The notes below the pieces were generated by a model. That model saw only the letters and a list, made by a program, of their open reading frames with translations, was not told the origin of the DNA and did not search any database. Both the position numbers and the translations under genes were made by a program. This document shows, one piece after another, positions 21,559 through 32,859 of a DNA stretch of 64,000 bases (positions are counted from its first letter, which is position 1; each line of letters begins with the position of its first letter). The DNA is from Larix kaempferi (lineage: Eukaryota > Streptophyta > Pinopsida > Pinales > Pinaceae), in contig BSBM01000865.1 of NCBI GenBank assembly GCA_027924585.1, forward strand, positions 7,181,001-7,245,000, read 5' to 3'.

Positions 21559-23572
21559 TTTTTAAGGAAATTACCATTAATTGTTCCAAGATGTTTGAGA
21601 GTGGTTCCAACCTCATCTAACTTCATATAAAGAAAGTAGAGTCTCATTTCCCTTTCAGAATTCAGCAAACTCAATAGTTTTCAAGATTTCAGGATGGACA
21701 TGATTGTAGTGTTTCTATTGGATTCTGTCATGTATGGGAGTATGGAATTGGCATTTAATCAAGAGCACAAATCCCTCTATGTACCCTGATGTTCATGGTG
21801 TTGATTGTTGAATTCCTTTGTCATGATTTTAGAAAAAATGTTCTTCCCACAAGCCAAAATCATTGATTAGGCATGTCAAGCATTGTCTACCATATTTTAA
21901 GGCTTGGATCAGGAAGTGTCATCAAAATTGGATGGTGTTGACTGTCCATGGAGGATCAAGGTAGAAGTAAAGTCTAGACAAGGAGGTTGAGAGCGATGAT
22001 AACGATAATGATCCTTGTGTAACCAATGCTTTTGATGATATGTAGTTATTTGTTGTAGCATGATGTTTTCTGGCCTATAGAGGCTATTTAGAGCCTCGAT
22101 GTCTATGTATTTCATTTCGTATATGTATCATGATTCACACTCTATGCCATTTTGCTATATTCACACATAGTACATAGATGCTACATGTATGAGGAAAATT
22201 TGCATATTCAGTGTCCAATGGTTTGAATTTACATTGATGTACATGAATATATATATATATATAATTAAATTTTGTATATTTTATATGTTCCTTATTAGAC
22301 AGGTTTACCAGCCAATTCTGCTTCCATAGTGGTCAGACCTTAACCATTTCCAATCCTAATAACTTTGGTTACATGCAATGATAAATGTTATTGGTGCATT
22401 GCTATGTTTAATATTTCAATTAATTATGTTTCAGTTTTCATATATTTTAATTTCTTAGTATTTCTCATAGGGTACCCTATGTTTAAGACCCCAATGTCCC
22501 CTATGACGTTCCCTAGAATTTGAGGGGTGCTTCCACATCCCCTCGATGCATTTCCCGTCTCCTGCATCCCTGCATCTTGGAAACTTAGTGTAACATTGTT
22601 ATTTACAGTTGATGGGGTACTTTCGTAGAAGGTGAAATACTTGAATTTATTGAATGCTTGCTTTGCTTACCAAGCTCAAGACTACTAGATAAGGGGGTAC
22701 GCTAGTAGAAAGCCTTGTTTAGCACCTAAGGCTAGCCTACTTCTAACCTACCTCAAGACTTTGCCCCGACAACTACTCAAATGCCAAGGCCATGAGGAGA
22801 CCCATATGTCGATGTTGTTCCTCAAATCATTCTATTAAAGATTCTTCTTAGGATAAGGGCATGGATCCATCTTCTATATTTCTTCTTGAGTCTTCATTAA
22901 TGGCTACTGAATGGATGACCTAGGTATCATGCAATACTTTTTTATCATACCCACAACCAGCAGCATGTGCCTTTCCACAAAATAGGCAACCATTTTTCAG
23001 TATTGCACTGATGGCATTCTTCAACAAATCTATCAAAGATACAAGAAAATGTACTAACAAGAAGTTACCCATGAAGCAAACATGCTTGCATCTTGTTCCT
23101 CGTGTCCAAGTGAACCTGGCATAGTTTTACGACATGTATTGGATTTGGCCAAATGTACCAAACACAAAATATGTTAAGTTACCTATATATATGTTAAATT
23201 AAGAGTTGATAATGCATAAGCACATGAGATAGAAAATATGTTAAGTTACCTATATTCACATACTGATATCCGACCTTGGATAATCCAGTGGAGATCATTG
23301 CATCGGTTGTATCATGCAAATTCATAAGAAGGCACTGAATTTAATATTATATTCTGAATGGAATAATTATTTATATGTACAAGCCAAAACCTTTTCTAAA
23401 GCTGACTATTTACAAGCTAGATAAGCAAGCTACCTATTCCAATCCCATGTGCATTCTTCCTAGATGTACGACCCATGAACACCTTAAAAGCTGAAGGTTT
23501 CCAATTCAGAATTTGGATATGCTAAATTTGTTTTTTCACAAAAACTAGTGAAACATTAGAAAACATCTATCT
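21559..23572. other. CACTA interior, unassigned
   Basis: No gene could be supported. Between 22440 and 22590 a run of CCCC-containing phrases (around GGTACCCTATG and CATCCCTGCATC) resembles the text around 21170-21290. A minus-strand peptide near 22880-23110 (including NGCLFCGKAHAAGCGYDKKV) looks coding-like but has no recognised family. Confidence 0.35.
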
Positions 23573-24295
23573 CTAGTCTTCCACAAACATTATTTTAAAT
23601 AGTAGACATCTATGAGTAGCATAATTCAATAGACACGGTAAATACTCCAGGACTATTGTATTGCAAGCTTCCAAACTAAGAAAGTATTCATGCGCAACCT
23701 TTCTCTCCTGTGTAGAAAAACTTTTACCTAACAACCGAACAAGTTCAATATTTGGATTTCGAACCTGTCTATCCAGTATTTCTTTAGTGTCTATAAGGAA
23801 AGCACCCAACAAGAAAAAGAAAACATCAGAAACACTACCACAGTATGATATACAAAACACCAATATGCTCAAGGATATCACCTTATGTTATTTGGAGTGA
23901 GATAGATCCCACTCCTAGAATTGGATATGTGGCATAATCACTAAGTTTCACATGCATACTTACCTCATGTAACCAAGCACTCCAAATGTACAACCAATAA
24001 GTTCTTAACCCAGGCTCTTTGGTATATTCATAACTGCCATATCAATAGATTATAATTGCTTACAATGACAAACAAACTAAAACGATAAACTAATATTCAG
24101 TAGCATGTAATAAAATAAACATGTATATCATATAATAGAAATAGAGATACAGTTGAAGATACCAACCAGCTGGGTGTGAAACCATTATTGAAAATATACT
24201 CAAAAGTGTTACTTTCAATAAAGACTGATTGTGCCTCGGAGAGGCCAGTCTTATCTAGGAACCAACTAACCCTACAAGAGGGTGTGTACAAACTA
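23573..24295 (-). pseudogene. Probable captured fragment of a P4-type ATPase (lipid flippase) gene
   Basis: Minus-strand exon-like blocks are separated by splice-like signals. The best block (about 23640-23800) reads RNPNIELVRLLGK, then STQERKVAHEYFLSLEACNT followed by IV. It resembles the segment after the phosphorylation site in plant aminophospholipid ATPases (ALA family), where a His/Asn-Glu-Phe-Phe-Leu-x-Leu-x-Ala-Cys-Asn-Thr pattern is conserved. Upstream in transcription order, another block contains FLDKTGLSEAQSVFI, with the DKTG tetrapeptide of P-type ATPases. A third block ending WLHE sits before a GTAAGT donor near 23960. Family assignment rests on two short motifs in the right order. 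The fragment lies inside the CACTA, consistent with the known habit of CACTA elements to pick up gene pieces. Confidence 0.45.
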
Positions 24296-25179
24296 GAGAG
24301 AGAGAGAAATGAATGGAGTTGATTAGGTCAATGAAAGTCAAGCACAGTACATAACTCAACATAAATTAAGTCACAAAAATTCTAAACTTCGACAAACTCA
24401 AGTATTGTATAAGACCAAAACTTCAACAAGGTGGTATGAAAAAATGAAGGAGGGTAAATGACCATATTAACCACAAGTCTTAGGGAAGGTACAACAAGTC
24501 CAATAATAAATCAATCAAGGTGTGGAAGGTACAACAAGTATTTAATAACTCAATCAGTAATAGGTAATAAAATAAACATATCGATCATATAACAATAAGA
24601 GACTTATAGTTCAAGATCTCCATGTCAACATTAAACCAAAAATCAGATCCGAAGTGTGGGTACAAATATAAACAATGGTCCTAAAATAAGAAAAATATAA
24701 ACAACGGTCATAACATAGGTGTGGGTAGTAGAATACCCATGACCCTTAGAACCAATGGTATGCTCCAAATGTCACCAAACAACCATAGGAATCTATAAGA
24801 GCAAAAATTCAACAAGGTGGTTTTTAAAAAGTTATTCAAGGACTCAACAAGGTGGTTTTTAAAAAGTTACTCCAAATGTCGCCAAACAACCATAGGACTC
24901 TATAAGAGAAAAACTTCAACAAAGTGGTTTTTAAAAAGTTACAAGACCAATCATAGCTCAATCAAGGTGTGGAAGGTACAACTAGTCATATCTCTCTCAA
25001 ATGTACAGATGTTCCATATAACCTGAAAGTTCATCATCACAGTATAAGGAAGAGTGGTGGGATGCCAAATAAAAATATCCGTCATTTCTCTCTATGCAAT
25101 CCTGATAGCATCACATAATAGTTAAGTACCTTGTACTATAAAAAATAAAAGCCACCTGTTTAACCTTTAAATTTAGGAA
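24296..25179. other. CACTA interior with short direct repeats
   Basis: No gene is seen. CAACAAGGTGGTTTTTAAAA recurs near 24810, 24847 and 24918 (variant), and a phrase with AATAAAATAAACATATCGATC (24565) recurs from the 33120-33600 block. The region is AT-rich. Confidence 0.55.
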
Positions 25180-25784
25180 TGTTAAGATTTAATATGCTAA
25201 GACAGAAAATAGCAACATTACATTCCATTTCACAATAATAGCATATACAGGATCACTGAAGAAACAACAAGCATAGCATAAACACAAGAGACACAGATTT
25301 ATCCTGGGAAACCCTCATGGGGTAGAAAACCCAGCAAAGCTTCCTCAATATAGATGACCAGCAATATACAAATATGCAAACCCAAAGACATGATCTCCTC
25401 CTCCACCATAACAGACATCTCCTCCACAAGTGCGCCTTTCTCAAGTGAGTGTGTGTGTCAAATGAGAAACACACCTCCTCTATTTATACACTATTCTGAC
25501 ATATATTTTACACAAGTACATGTAGGCTCATATTTAACCATTAGGTTAAATACCCTATTATAACTGACTGGGCCGACCCCACTATGGTGGTCTAACAACC
25601 CTTTGACCCACATAACACATACAGGGCCGACCCCCACTAGGGAAGTCTAATAACCCATGTTACCACATTCCGACGGAGGAATAAACATCTCCGGATATAC
25701 AAAAAGATCTTCACGGAGGAATGAAACATCTCCGGAATAATAAAGTACAATTATAATATTCTTTGAAGTTACAATATCTCAACA
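25180..25784 (-). repeat. 3' LTR of the nested Copia element
   Basis: 605 bp; TGTTAAG to CTCAACA on the plus strand. It contains a minus-strand TATA-like box, TATAAATAG, at 25480-25488. Confidence 0.93.
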
Positions 25785-25793
25785 CTCCCCCTT
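25785..25793 (-). promoter_or_regulatory. Polypurine tract of the nested Copia element
   Basis: The minus strand reads AAGGGGGAG directly before the LTR start TGTTGAG. Confidence 0.85.
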
Positions 25794-26050
25794 AATGAGA
25801 AGGATATTATAATAGCATCTGCACGAGCAAGGAGTCATCAACATCATACATGATACATCTATAAATCATTGGAAGCTTTCTCAACATCATCAGTAACTCA
25901 AGCAGTTACTGGAATATCTTCAATACTGGAGCATCAACATCTTCAGTACTGAGTCTTTATCTTCTGCAGCACTCGAACAGCTACAACACCATCAACATCT
26001 GGATCCTCACGATCATCAGCATCGCCATCATATGATTATCAGCATCAGAA

Positions 26051-26194
26051 TCATCTCGATCTACAACATATGGATCATCTCGATCTACAACATCTGGATC
26101 ATCTCGGTCTACAGCATCTGGATCATCACGATCTACAACATCTGGATCATCTCAGTCTACAGCATCTGGATCATCACGATCTACATCATCTGGA
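26051..26194. repeat. 24-bp minisatellite, six copies
   Basis: Unit TCATCTCGATCTACAACATC plus TGGA, repeated at 24-base spacing (26051, 26075, 26099 and so on) with few changes. Confidence 0.9.
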
Positions 26195-26214
26195 TCATCT
26201 GTATTAGTATCCAC

Positions 26215-26480
26215 ACCAATACATATATCATCAAAACATGTATTCTTACTAATACATATATCATCAAAAACATGTATTCTCACTAATACATCTATTATCA
26301 AAAGCATGTATACATCTATCATCAAAAGCATGTATTCTCACTAATACATCTATCATCAATAGCATGTATTCTCACTAATACATCTATTATCAAAAGCATG
26401 TATACATCTATCATCAAAAGCATGTATTCTCACTAATACATCCATCATCAAAAGCATGTATTCTCACTAATACATAGCAG
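26215..26480. repeat. Degenerate repeats of about 34 bp
   Basis: CATGTATTCT-CACTAATACATC-TATCATCAAAAG blocks recur irregularly (CATGTATTCT at 26237, 26271, 26329 and later), some units shortened. Confidence 0.75.
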
Positions 26481-26564
26481 CATATCCTGCAACACACACG
26501 ATCATATTACAGGATGATCAATCCCGCTCTCTTTAGGACATAGGTCCATGGATGATACAATCCA

Positions 26565-26700
26565 GTCATGTACCTTTTGAACCGAAGTCCAGGGACGATC
26601 CAGTCCTATCATGTACCTTTTGAACCGAAGTCTAGGGACGATCCAGTTCTAACATGTACCTTTTGAACCGAAGTCCAGGGATGATCCAGTCCTATCAATT
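26565..26700. repeat. 43-bp repeat, three copies
   Basis: CCTTTTGAACCGAAGTC recurs at 26573, 26616 and 26659, spacing 43. The unit contains CAGGGACGATCCAGT, related to the GGATGA-AATCC core of the next arrays. Confidence 0.88.
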
Positions 26701-26761
26701 CTCGGAGACCTCATGTCTATGGCTCAGTTCACAGGACCAAAGTCCAAGGATGATCCAATCC

Positions 26762-27400
26762 TTACCGTACATTTAGGACCGCGTCCAAGGATGACTTAAT
26801 CCTCAACCGTACATTTAGGACCATGTCCAAGGATGACTTAATCCTCAACCGTAAATTTAGGACCACGTCCAAGGATGACTTAATCCTCCACCGTACATTT
26901 AGGACCACGTCCAAGGATGACTTAATCCTCCACCGTACATTTAGGACCACGTCCAAGGATGACTTAATCCTCCACCGTACATTTAGGACCACGTCCAAGG
27001 ATGACTTAATCCTCCACCGTACATTTAGGACCACGTCCAAGGATGACTTAATCCTGCACCGTACATTTAGGACCACGTCCAAGGATGACTTAATCCTCCA
27101 CCGTACACTTAGGACCACGTTCAAGGATGACTTAATCCTCAATCGTACATTTAGGACCACGTCCAAGGATGACTTAATCCTCAACCATACATTTAGGACC
27201 ACGTCCAAGGATGACTTAATCCTCGACCGTACATTTAGGACCACGTCCAAGGATGACTTAATCCTCCACTGTACATTTAGGACCACGTCCAAGGATGACT
27301 TAATCCTCAACCGTACATTTAGGACCATGTCCAAGGATGACTTAATCCTCAACCGTACATTTAGGACCTACGTCCAAGGATGACTTAATCCTCAACTGTC
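26762..27400. repeat. 42-bp minisatellite, 15 copies
   Basis: GGATGACTTAATCCTC recurs from 26789 to 27378 at 42-base spacing (one extra base in the last unit), each preceded by TAGGACCACGTCCAA. Because 42 is divisible by three and the unit lacks stops, both strands stay open for nearly 200 codons. This is a repeat artefact, not a pair of genes. Confidence 0.97.
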
Positions 27401-27404
27401 CACC

Positions 27405-27840
27405 AAGGACTTCATTCTCGAAGACATACGTCTACAGCTCTTCTTTAGGACTGAAGTCCAGGGATGATCCAATCCCCTCACATGTTCACCAAAAACTTCA
27501 TTCTCGAAGACATATGTCTACGGCTCTTCTTTAGGACTGAAGTCCAGGGATGATCCAATCCCCTCACATGTTCACCAAGAACTTCATTCTCGAAGACATA
27601 CGTCTATGGCTCTTCTTTAGGACTGAAGTCCAGGGATGATCCAATCCCCTCACATGCTCACCAAAAACTTCATTCTCGAAGACATACGTCTACGGCTCTT
27701 CTTTAGGACTGAAGTCCAGGGATGATCCAATCCCCTCACATGTTCACCAAAAACTTCATTCTCGAAGACATACGTCTACGGCTCTTCTTTAGGACTGAAG
27801 TCCAGGGATGATCCAATCCCCTCACATGTTCACCAAGAAC
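27405..27840. repeat. 86-bp minisatellite, five full spacings
   Basis: TTCATTCTCGAAGACATA recurs at 27411, 27497, 27583, 27669, 27755 and 27841, exactly 86 apart. Each unit also holds GGACTGAAGTCCAGGGATGA followed by TCCAATCCCCTCAC. Confidence 0.97.
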
Positions 27841-28180
27841 TTCATTCTCAAAGACATACATCTATGGCTCTCTTGAGGATGATGCAATCCTATCATGTCC
27901 ACCAAGGACTTCATTCTCGAAGACATACGTCTACGACTCTCTTGAGGATGATGCAATCCTATCATGTCCACCAAGGACTTCATTCTCGAAGACATACGTC
28001 TCCAGATCTCTTGAGGATGATGCAATCCTATCATGTCCACCAAGGACTTCAATCTCGAAGACATACGTCTATGGCTCTCTTGAGGATGATGCAATCCTAT
28101 CATGTCCACCAAGGACTTCATTCTCGAAGACATACGTCTACGGCTCTCTTTAGAACATATGTTCAAGGATGATGCAATCC
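27841..28180. repeat. 69-bp minisatellite, five copies
   Basis: TTCATTCTCGAAGACATACG recurs at 27841, 27910, 27979, 28048 and 28117, exactly 69 apart. It is a shortened form of the 86-bp unit: GAGGATGATGCAATCC replaces the longer GGACTGAAGTCC segment. Confidence 0.96.
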
Positions 28181-28303
28181 CCTTGTCACCTTTGACCCTG
28201 TCTAAGGACCATCCACCAACCTCTCTGTCGGCATCACTAATATAGGTGATTTCATCATCGACCTCACTGTCGATGCAGGCAATCTCATCATGAGTTATCA
28301 CAT

Positions 28304-29290
28304 CACTCCCCCTTTCGAGGAGGGTCCTTCTGAACTATATTAAGTTTGTCTTGGAAAACTTTATTTGAGGTAGGGGTTTGGTTAGTACATGGGATCGGTA
28401 GAAGTTTGGTTAGTACATTGGTAACTTGTTACAAATTCAAACTTTTGGTTCCTTTCTGCACCATATCTTGGAACACTAGATTCTCTGCCATCTTGATACA
28501 ACTCTGTTTGTCACATAGGATCATAGTTGGGTCCATTCTAAAGCCATACCGCTTCACAACTAGCAGAGCAAGTAGCCATATATTCCACTTGTGCTGAGAG
28601 CCACACTAGACTGCTTCCAGCTAAACCACGAGATCATGGCTGATCCCAGACAATTACATCCTTTCGATGTGTTCTTCCTGTATGATACACTTTCTACCCA
28701 ATCAACATCTGTGTAGCCATCTTGAAGTCATGATCTCCAAGATAGCATAGATCAAAGTCTATCGTATCCTTTAGATACCTCATCACATGCTTTGCAACTA
28801 TCAGGTGAACACATCTAGTTTCTACTAGATACTAACTCAAGGTGTTCACAGCAAAGCATATATCTGACCTAGTATTTGTTAGATACATTAATGACCCAAT
28901 AATTTGTCTGTACAGAGTTATATACACTAACTCTGATGAGTCATTCACTAACAGCTTCAAGTTGGAATCCATGTGAGTGGTCATTCCAACATATCAAGTC
29001 CTTTTAAGATTTCTCGGCATACTTTCCCTGGTTGAGAAAGATTCCTTCTGAGTCTTTCCATACTTCCACACCTAGGAAGTAATGCATCAATCTGAGATCT
29101 TTCATTTTCATTGAATGATCTTCTGCATATATATCTGTGCCATCTCTCATTAGATGGGTCTATTGATATGAGCCTCAATATCATTCGAACTCTGTGGTGA
29201 GTTCCTTCTTGCATCCATGTCATCTGTGTATAGAAACAATATTCAACCTTGTAGCAAAGGTTGAGATCCTCATCACCCATGGTGATCATT
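28304..29290 (-). pseudogene. Copia pol remnant: end of reverse transcriptase and RNase H
   Basis: Read on the minus strand through several frame changes, the region gives Copia-type blocks. These are TLYRQIIGSLMYLTNTRSDI, FAVNTLS, AKHVMRYLKDT, LSAQVEYMATCSASCEA (the RNase H Glu block), CDKQSCIKMAEN (Asp block) and a C-terminal VTNVLTKLLP. Between the Asp block and the C-terminus about 15-20 residues found in other Copia RNase H are missing. The coding end (near 28304) runs into a second purine tract, AAAGGGGGAG. Upstream parts of pol (integrase, protease) were not recognised. Confidence 0.7.
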
Positions 29291-30990
29291 AAGCTCATCA
29301 ATTGATTATCGATCCTGGGTACCCATACAGAACCTGATTCACACTTCTTCTTTAATTACACCATTAAGAGAATGGTCTTATCTAGCCACTTGGAGCAAAC
29401 ATCTTATCATGATTCTCTTCCTCTTTCTAAGAGAATTTTCTAGCCATAAGCCTTCTATAGTGTGTTTGATTTGTAAATCCTTTTGTTGAACATCCATTGC
29501 TTGTTCAGTGTTCATCATTCATCATGATGTTTCCTACAAATCAAAATTAAGTACATGATTAGTAATACTTCATAATCATTAAATCTATTATGCATACAGA
29601 TATCATTTACATAGTTATGCAACTTATTTTTACCAATACTTTGGAACAACACTTTCCCATATCCTATATGCATACAGTGGCTATCTAGATGCCTTCCATC
29701 TCTACCAGAACATACTATCGAGAGTGTGCACAGCTCTCAGCATGTCAGCAAAGAGGTTTCATTCTAGACAAGCAACAATGGAATGTTTGTCCAAATTACC
29801 AATCATATGCATATTAGTAGTATACTGTTCAATGCTCTATGAATGTTTACACTCAACATCATATATTCTATGCATACAACCTATTACAGGCAATATCATT
29901 TACTATTTCAAATAACAACTCAAATACTTATCTTTTATGTTTGTGTGGTTGCCTCCCGCTTGATCTTCTGTATGTCTTTTGAACTTCTATTCATTTTGTA
30001 CCACTGTGCATGCTCAAGTGTGCACTAGTGTCATCCTCATGATCTCATACACAAACATACATTCACTAGTATATTCTCAAAACATTCTAATTCTAAATAA
30101 TCTTGAATATGTATAGTCATGATCATTAGTATTCAGGATTTCAAGGAAGTCTTCTTTTACTCATGCATATTCTTGTTTGATCATAGTACTCTTCTGGTTA
30201 GTTAAATCATCAATCAAGATAAGAGACATAATGTGCATAAACCCTTGATTAACTTATTAATAAGCATAACCAATCATACCAAGTATACTTATATAGGGGA
30301 TCCTAACACAAGGTAAGATTCTAACTTGACATAGGAAAACATACCTGGATTAGTATACCTGCTTAGTTATGTACAGCATACCTAAACAATCTCTTCAATT
30401 ATTTAGAGATCCTGAGCTAGAACCTGCATGTCTCATAGGTTAAGCATAATATATCAAAGTCATACATACCTCGTAAGTAGAACAAAGATTATGGAGGATT
30501 CTTTGTCTTCGTGTGGAACTTGATTTGTCTTTCGTGATGTACCTGAATCTTGTTAGCAGACAACATCAACCTCACACAACACCATAATGCATTAGTACAA
30601 TCACATAGCCCTAATCAATGAATGTCTTCGATCATTCACATGGATTTATACTGTTGCTAGGGTGATAAGATAAGTCTAACATTAATCAAGATTGTACTAA
30701 AAAATAATATGAAGACAAACACATTATGAATTTAATCAGGAATCAGATTTCAAGACATACTTGAACCTCCTTGAGTCATACCTGTAGAGACTTCTTGTAG
30801 TCTTCTTATGTAAGGCCTTAGCCTCAACTCCCCCTGAAACTTGATCTGGAGCTTGATTAGGGTTTGCTAGGGAAACCCTAAAAATTCAATCTTTGACTTT
30901 CACACTTCTGAATGGATGGAAGGATGTGTCTTGCTAAGCTGATCAAACTAGCATACTTCAATTTTGAAATCTCCAAAATTTGACCCCTCA
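29291..30990. other. Decayed interior of the Copia element
   Basis: No frame with a recognisable motif could be followed. A few phrases around 29300-29520 may be remnants of the RT N-terminal part on the minus strand. Nothing else was supported. Confidence 0.4.
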
Positions 30991-30999
30991 AAATTGCCT

Positions 31000-31860
31000 T
31001 CGAAACTTCTGGATCTTCTGGACAGGAACCCGAACTAGGGTTTGATGCAGCCCACCTTTTTTTCCAATCAAAAGGTTCGATCCAAGGCTCTAAACTCTTA
31101 TTTTTTTGAGGAGCTTCTAGCCGTGGTTACAGACTTCAAAAATTCCAACTTTTGCTGAAGCCCTAATTTTCCATCATTCTGATCAAAATCCCGAGCTAGG
31201 CTTTAATCAAGTCCGGTCTTCTACCCAACCAAAAAATTCTATCTTTGTCTCTAAATTTTGATTTTCCTGAGTAGCATTCACCCGTGGATTTCGATTCCAA
31301 AAATTCTAACTTTCTCCGAAACCCTAAATTCCGGAAGCCATGAATAAAGGTGCTCCAAAAAAATTCTGTTTTGACAGAAATATGTACCTGATTGTTTCTA
31401 CTATAACTCCGAAATTTTTGCTCCAGAAGGTATGAAAAATTTTTCTGCATTATCCTGACCTATCATCTTTCCATCCTGACAGGTCTGACCTCAATTGGAT
31501 TTTCTGAGAGAGAGTTATGCCAAATGTCGCAACGTGACTTGTTTTGGGATAATACAGGAGAGCGAACTTGTACGGCGTGCCATGTGCCACTGTTTCAACT
31601 TCAGCCTCTGAAAATTTTTCCTGAGATAGATCTCCCTATTATATTTCCATCATGAGAGGTCTGACATCAATTGGACTCTCTGAGAGAGAGTTATGCCAAG
31701 TGTCGCAACATGACATGTTTATGGGATAAAACAGGAGAGAGAACTTGTACGGAATGCCACGTGTCACTGATTCCACTTCGGCCTCTGAAAACGTTTCTTG
31801 AGATAGTACAGTCTGTGTAATACCTGTCACTTTTTTACGAAATTTCATTTGGAGCTTCCT
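31000..31860. repeat. Leader repeats of the Copia element (about 165-180 bp units)
   Basis: The phrase AATTGGAxTxTCTGAGAGAG followed by AGTTATGCC occurs at about 31494 and 31671 (period about 177) with long matching flanks. A related older pair (CCGAACTAGGGTTTGATGCA and CCGAGCTAGGCTTTAATCAA) lies near 31030 and 31192. The block lies between the primer site and the gag position. Confidence 0.7.
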
Positions 31861-32167
31861 AGCCCAAGTTATGACCTTTTTTCCTAGGTCACCTGATTTT
31901 GACTGAGATCTGGAAGAGGCATAAACCCTAACTTGTACTGATCATAACTTACAAAGTACAACGAATATGAGGGTTCCCTTTGGACACAAGATACCTGGAG
32001 ATGTTATCTACGACCTGCAAAGGTTTCAGCTCCTGAACCTTCGCCAAAATGGATTTATAGAGAAAGTTCCACGATGACTGGTTTTTTGCTATATAAAACC
32101 CTAACCTTCAAATTGTCGTAAGTAAAGCAAGTGTCGTAAGTGCCATACCTTACCTTCCTTCAATTTA

Positions 32168-32179
32168 GCTATGATACCA
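32168..32179 (-). promoter_or_regulatory. Primer binding site of the nested Copia element
   Basis: The minus strand reads TGGTATCATAGC immediately inside the 5' LTR (32180-32784); tRNA-iMet type. Confidence 0.85.
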
Positions 32180-32784
32180 TGTTAAGATTTAATATTCTAA
32201 GATATAAAATAGCAACATTACATTCCATTTCACAATAATAACATATACAGGATCACTGAAGAAACAACAAGCATAGCATAAACACAAGAGACACAGATTT
32301 ATCCTGGGAAACCCTCATGGGGTAGAAAACCCTGCAAAGCTTCCTCAATATAGATGACCAGCAATATACAAAGATGCAAACCCAAAGACATGATCTCCTC
32401 CTCCACCATAGCAGACATCTCCTCCACAAGTGCGCCTTTCTCAAGTGAGTGTGTGTGTCAAATGAGGAACACACCTCCTCTATTTATAGACTACTCTGAC
32501 ATATCTTTTACACAAGTACATGTAGGCTCGTATTTAACCATTAGGTTAAATACCCTATTATAACTGACTGGGCCGACCCCACTAGGGTGGTCTAATAACC
32601 CTTTGACCCACATAACACATACAGGGCCGACCCCCACTAGGGAAGTCTAATAACCCATGTTACCACATTCCGACGGAGGAATAAACATCTCCGGATATAC
32701 AAAAATATCTTCACGGAGGAATGAAACATCTCCGAAATAATAAAGTACAATTATAATATTCTTTGAAGTTACAATATCTCAACA
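32180..32784 (-). repeat. 5' LTR of the nested Copia element
   Basis: 605 bp. It has the TATA-like TATAAATAG on the minus strand at 32480-32488. Partner of 25180-25784. Confidence 0.93.
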
Positions 32785-32859
32785 AGGAATATGGTCTACA
32801 AAAGCAAAATTTCATCACAATTACCATCCAAATTTCTAGTGCCAAAGCAACAGTAAAAG

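Larger units (their letters stand above)
25180..32784 (-). mobile_element. Ty1/copia retrotransposon nested in the CACTA
   Basis: 7.6 kb. LTRs are 25180-25784 and 32180-32784, 605 bp each, with roughly 16 differences by eye (about 97% identical). The TSD AGGAA lies at 25175-25179 and 32785-32789. The strand is fixed by the polypurine tract on the minus strand beside the left LTR and by the primer site TGGTATCATAGC beside the right LTR. The internal region has a degenerate leader with repeats (31000-31860), little recognisable gag, a decayed RT/RNase H end (28300-29290), and a 2.5-kb block of minisatellites between the pol end and the 3' LTR. It is non-autonomous today. Confidence 0.93.

Noticed and set aside
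26762-27383. Two long overlapping reading frames on opposite strands (196 and 186 codons) with perfect 14-residue repeats
   Set aside because: They arise because the 42-bp minisatellite unit is a multiple of three and lacks stops on both strands.
26762-28180. Possible CRISPR-like array
   Set aside because: Units are head-to-tail without unique spacers, in a plant retrotransposon; they are minisatellites.
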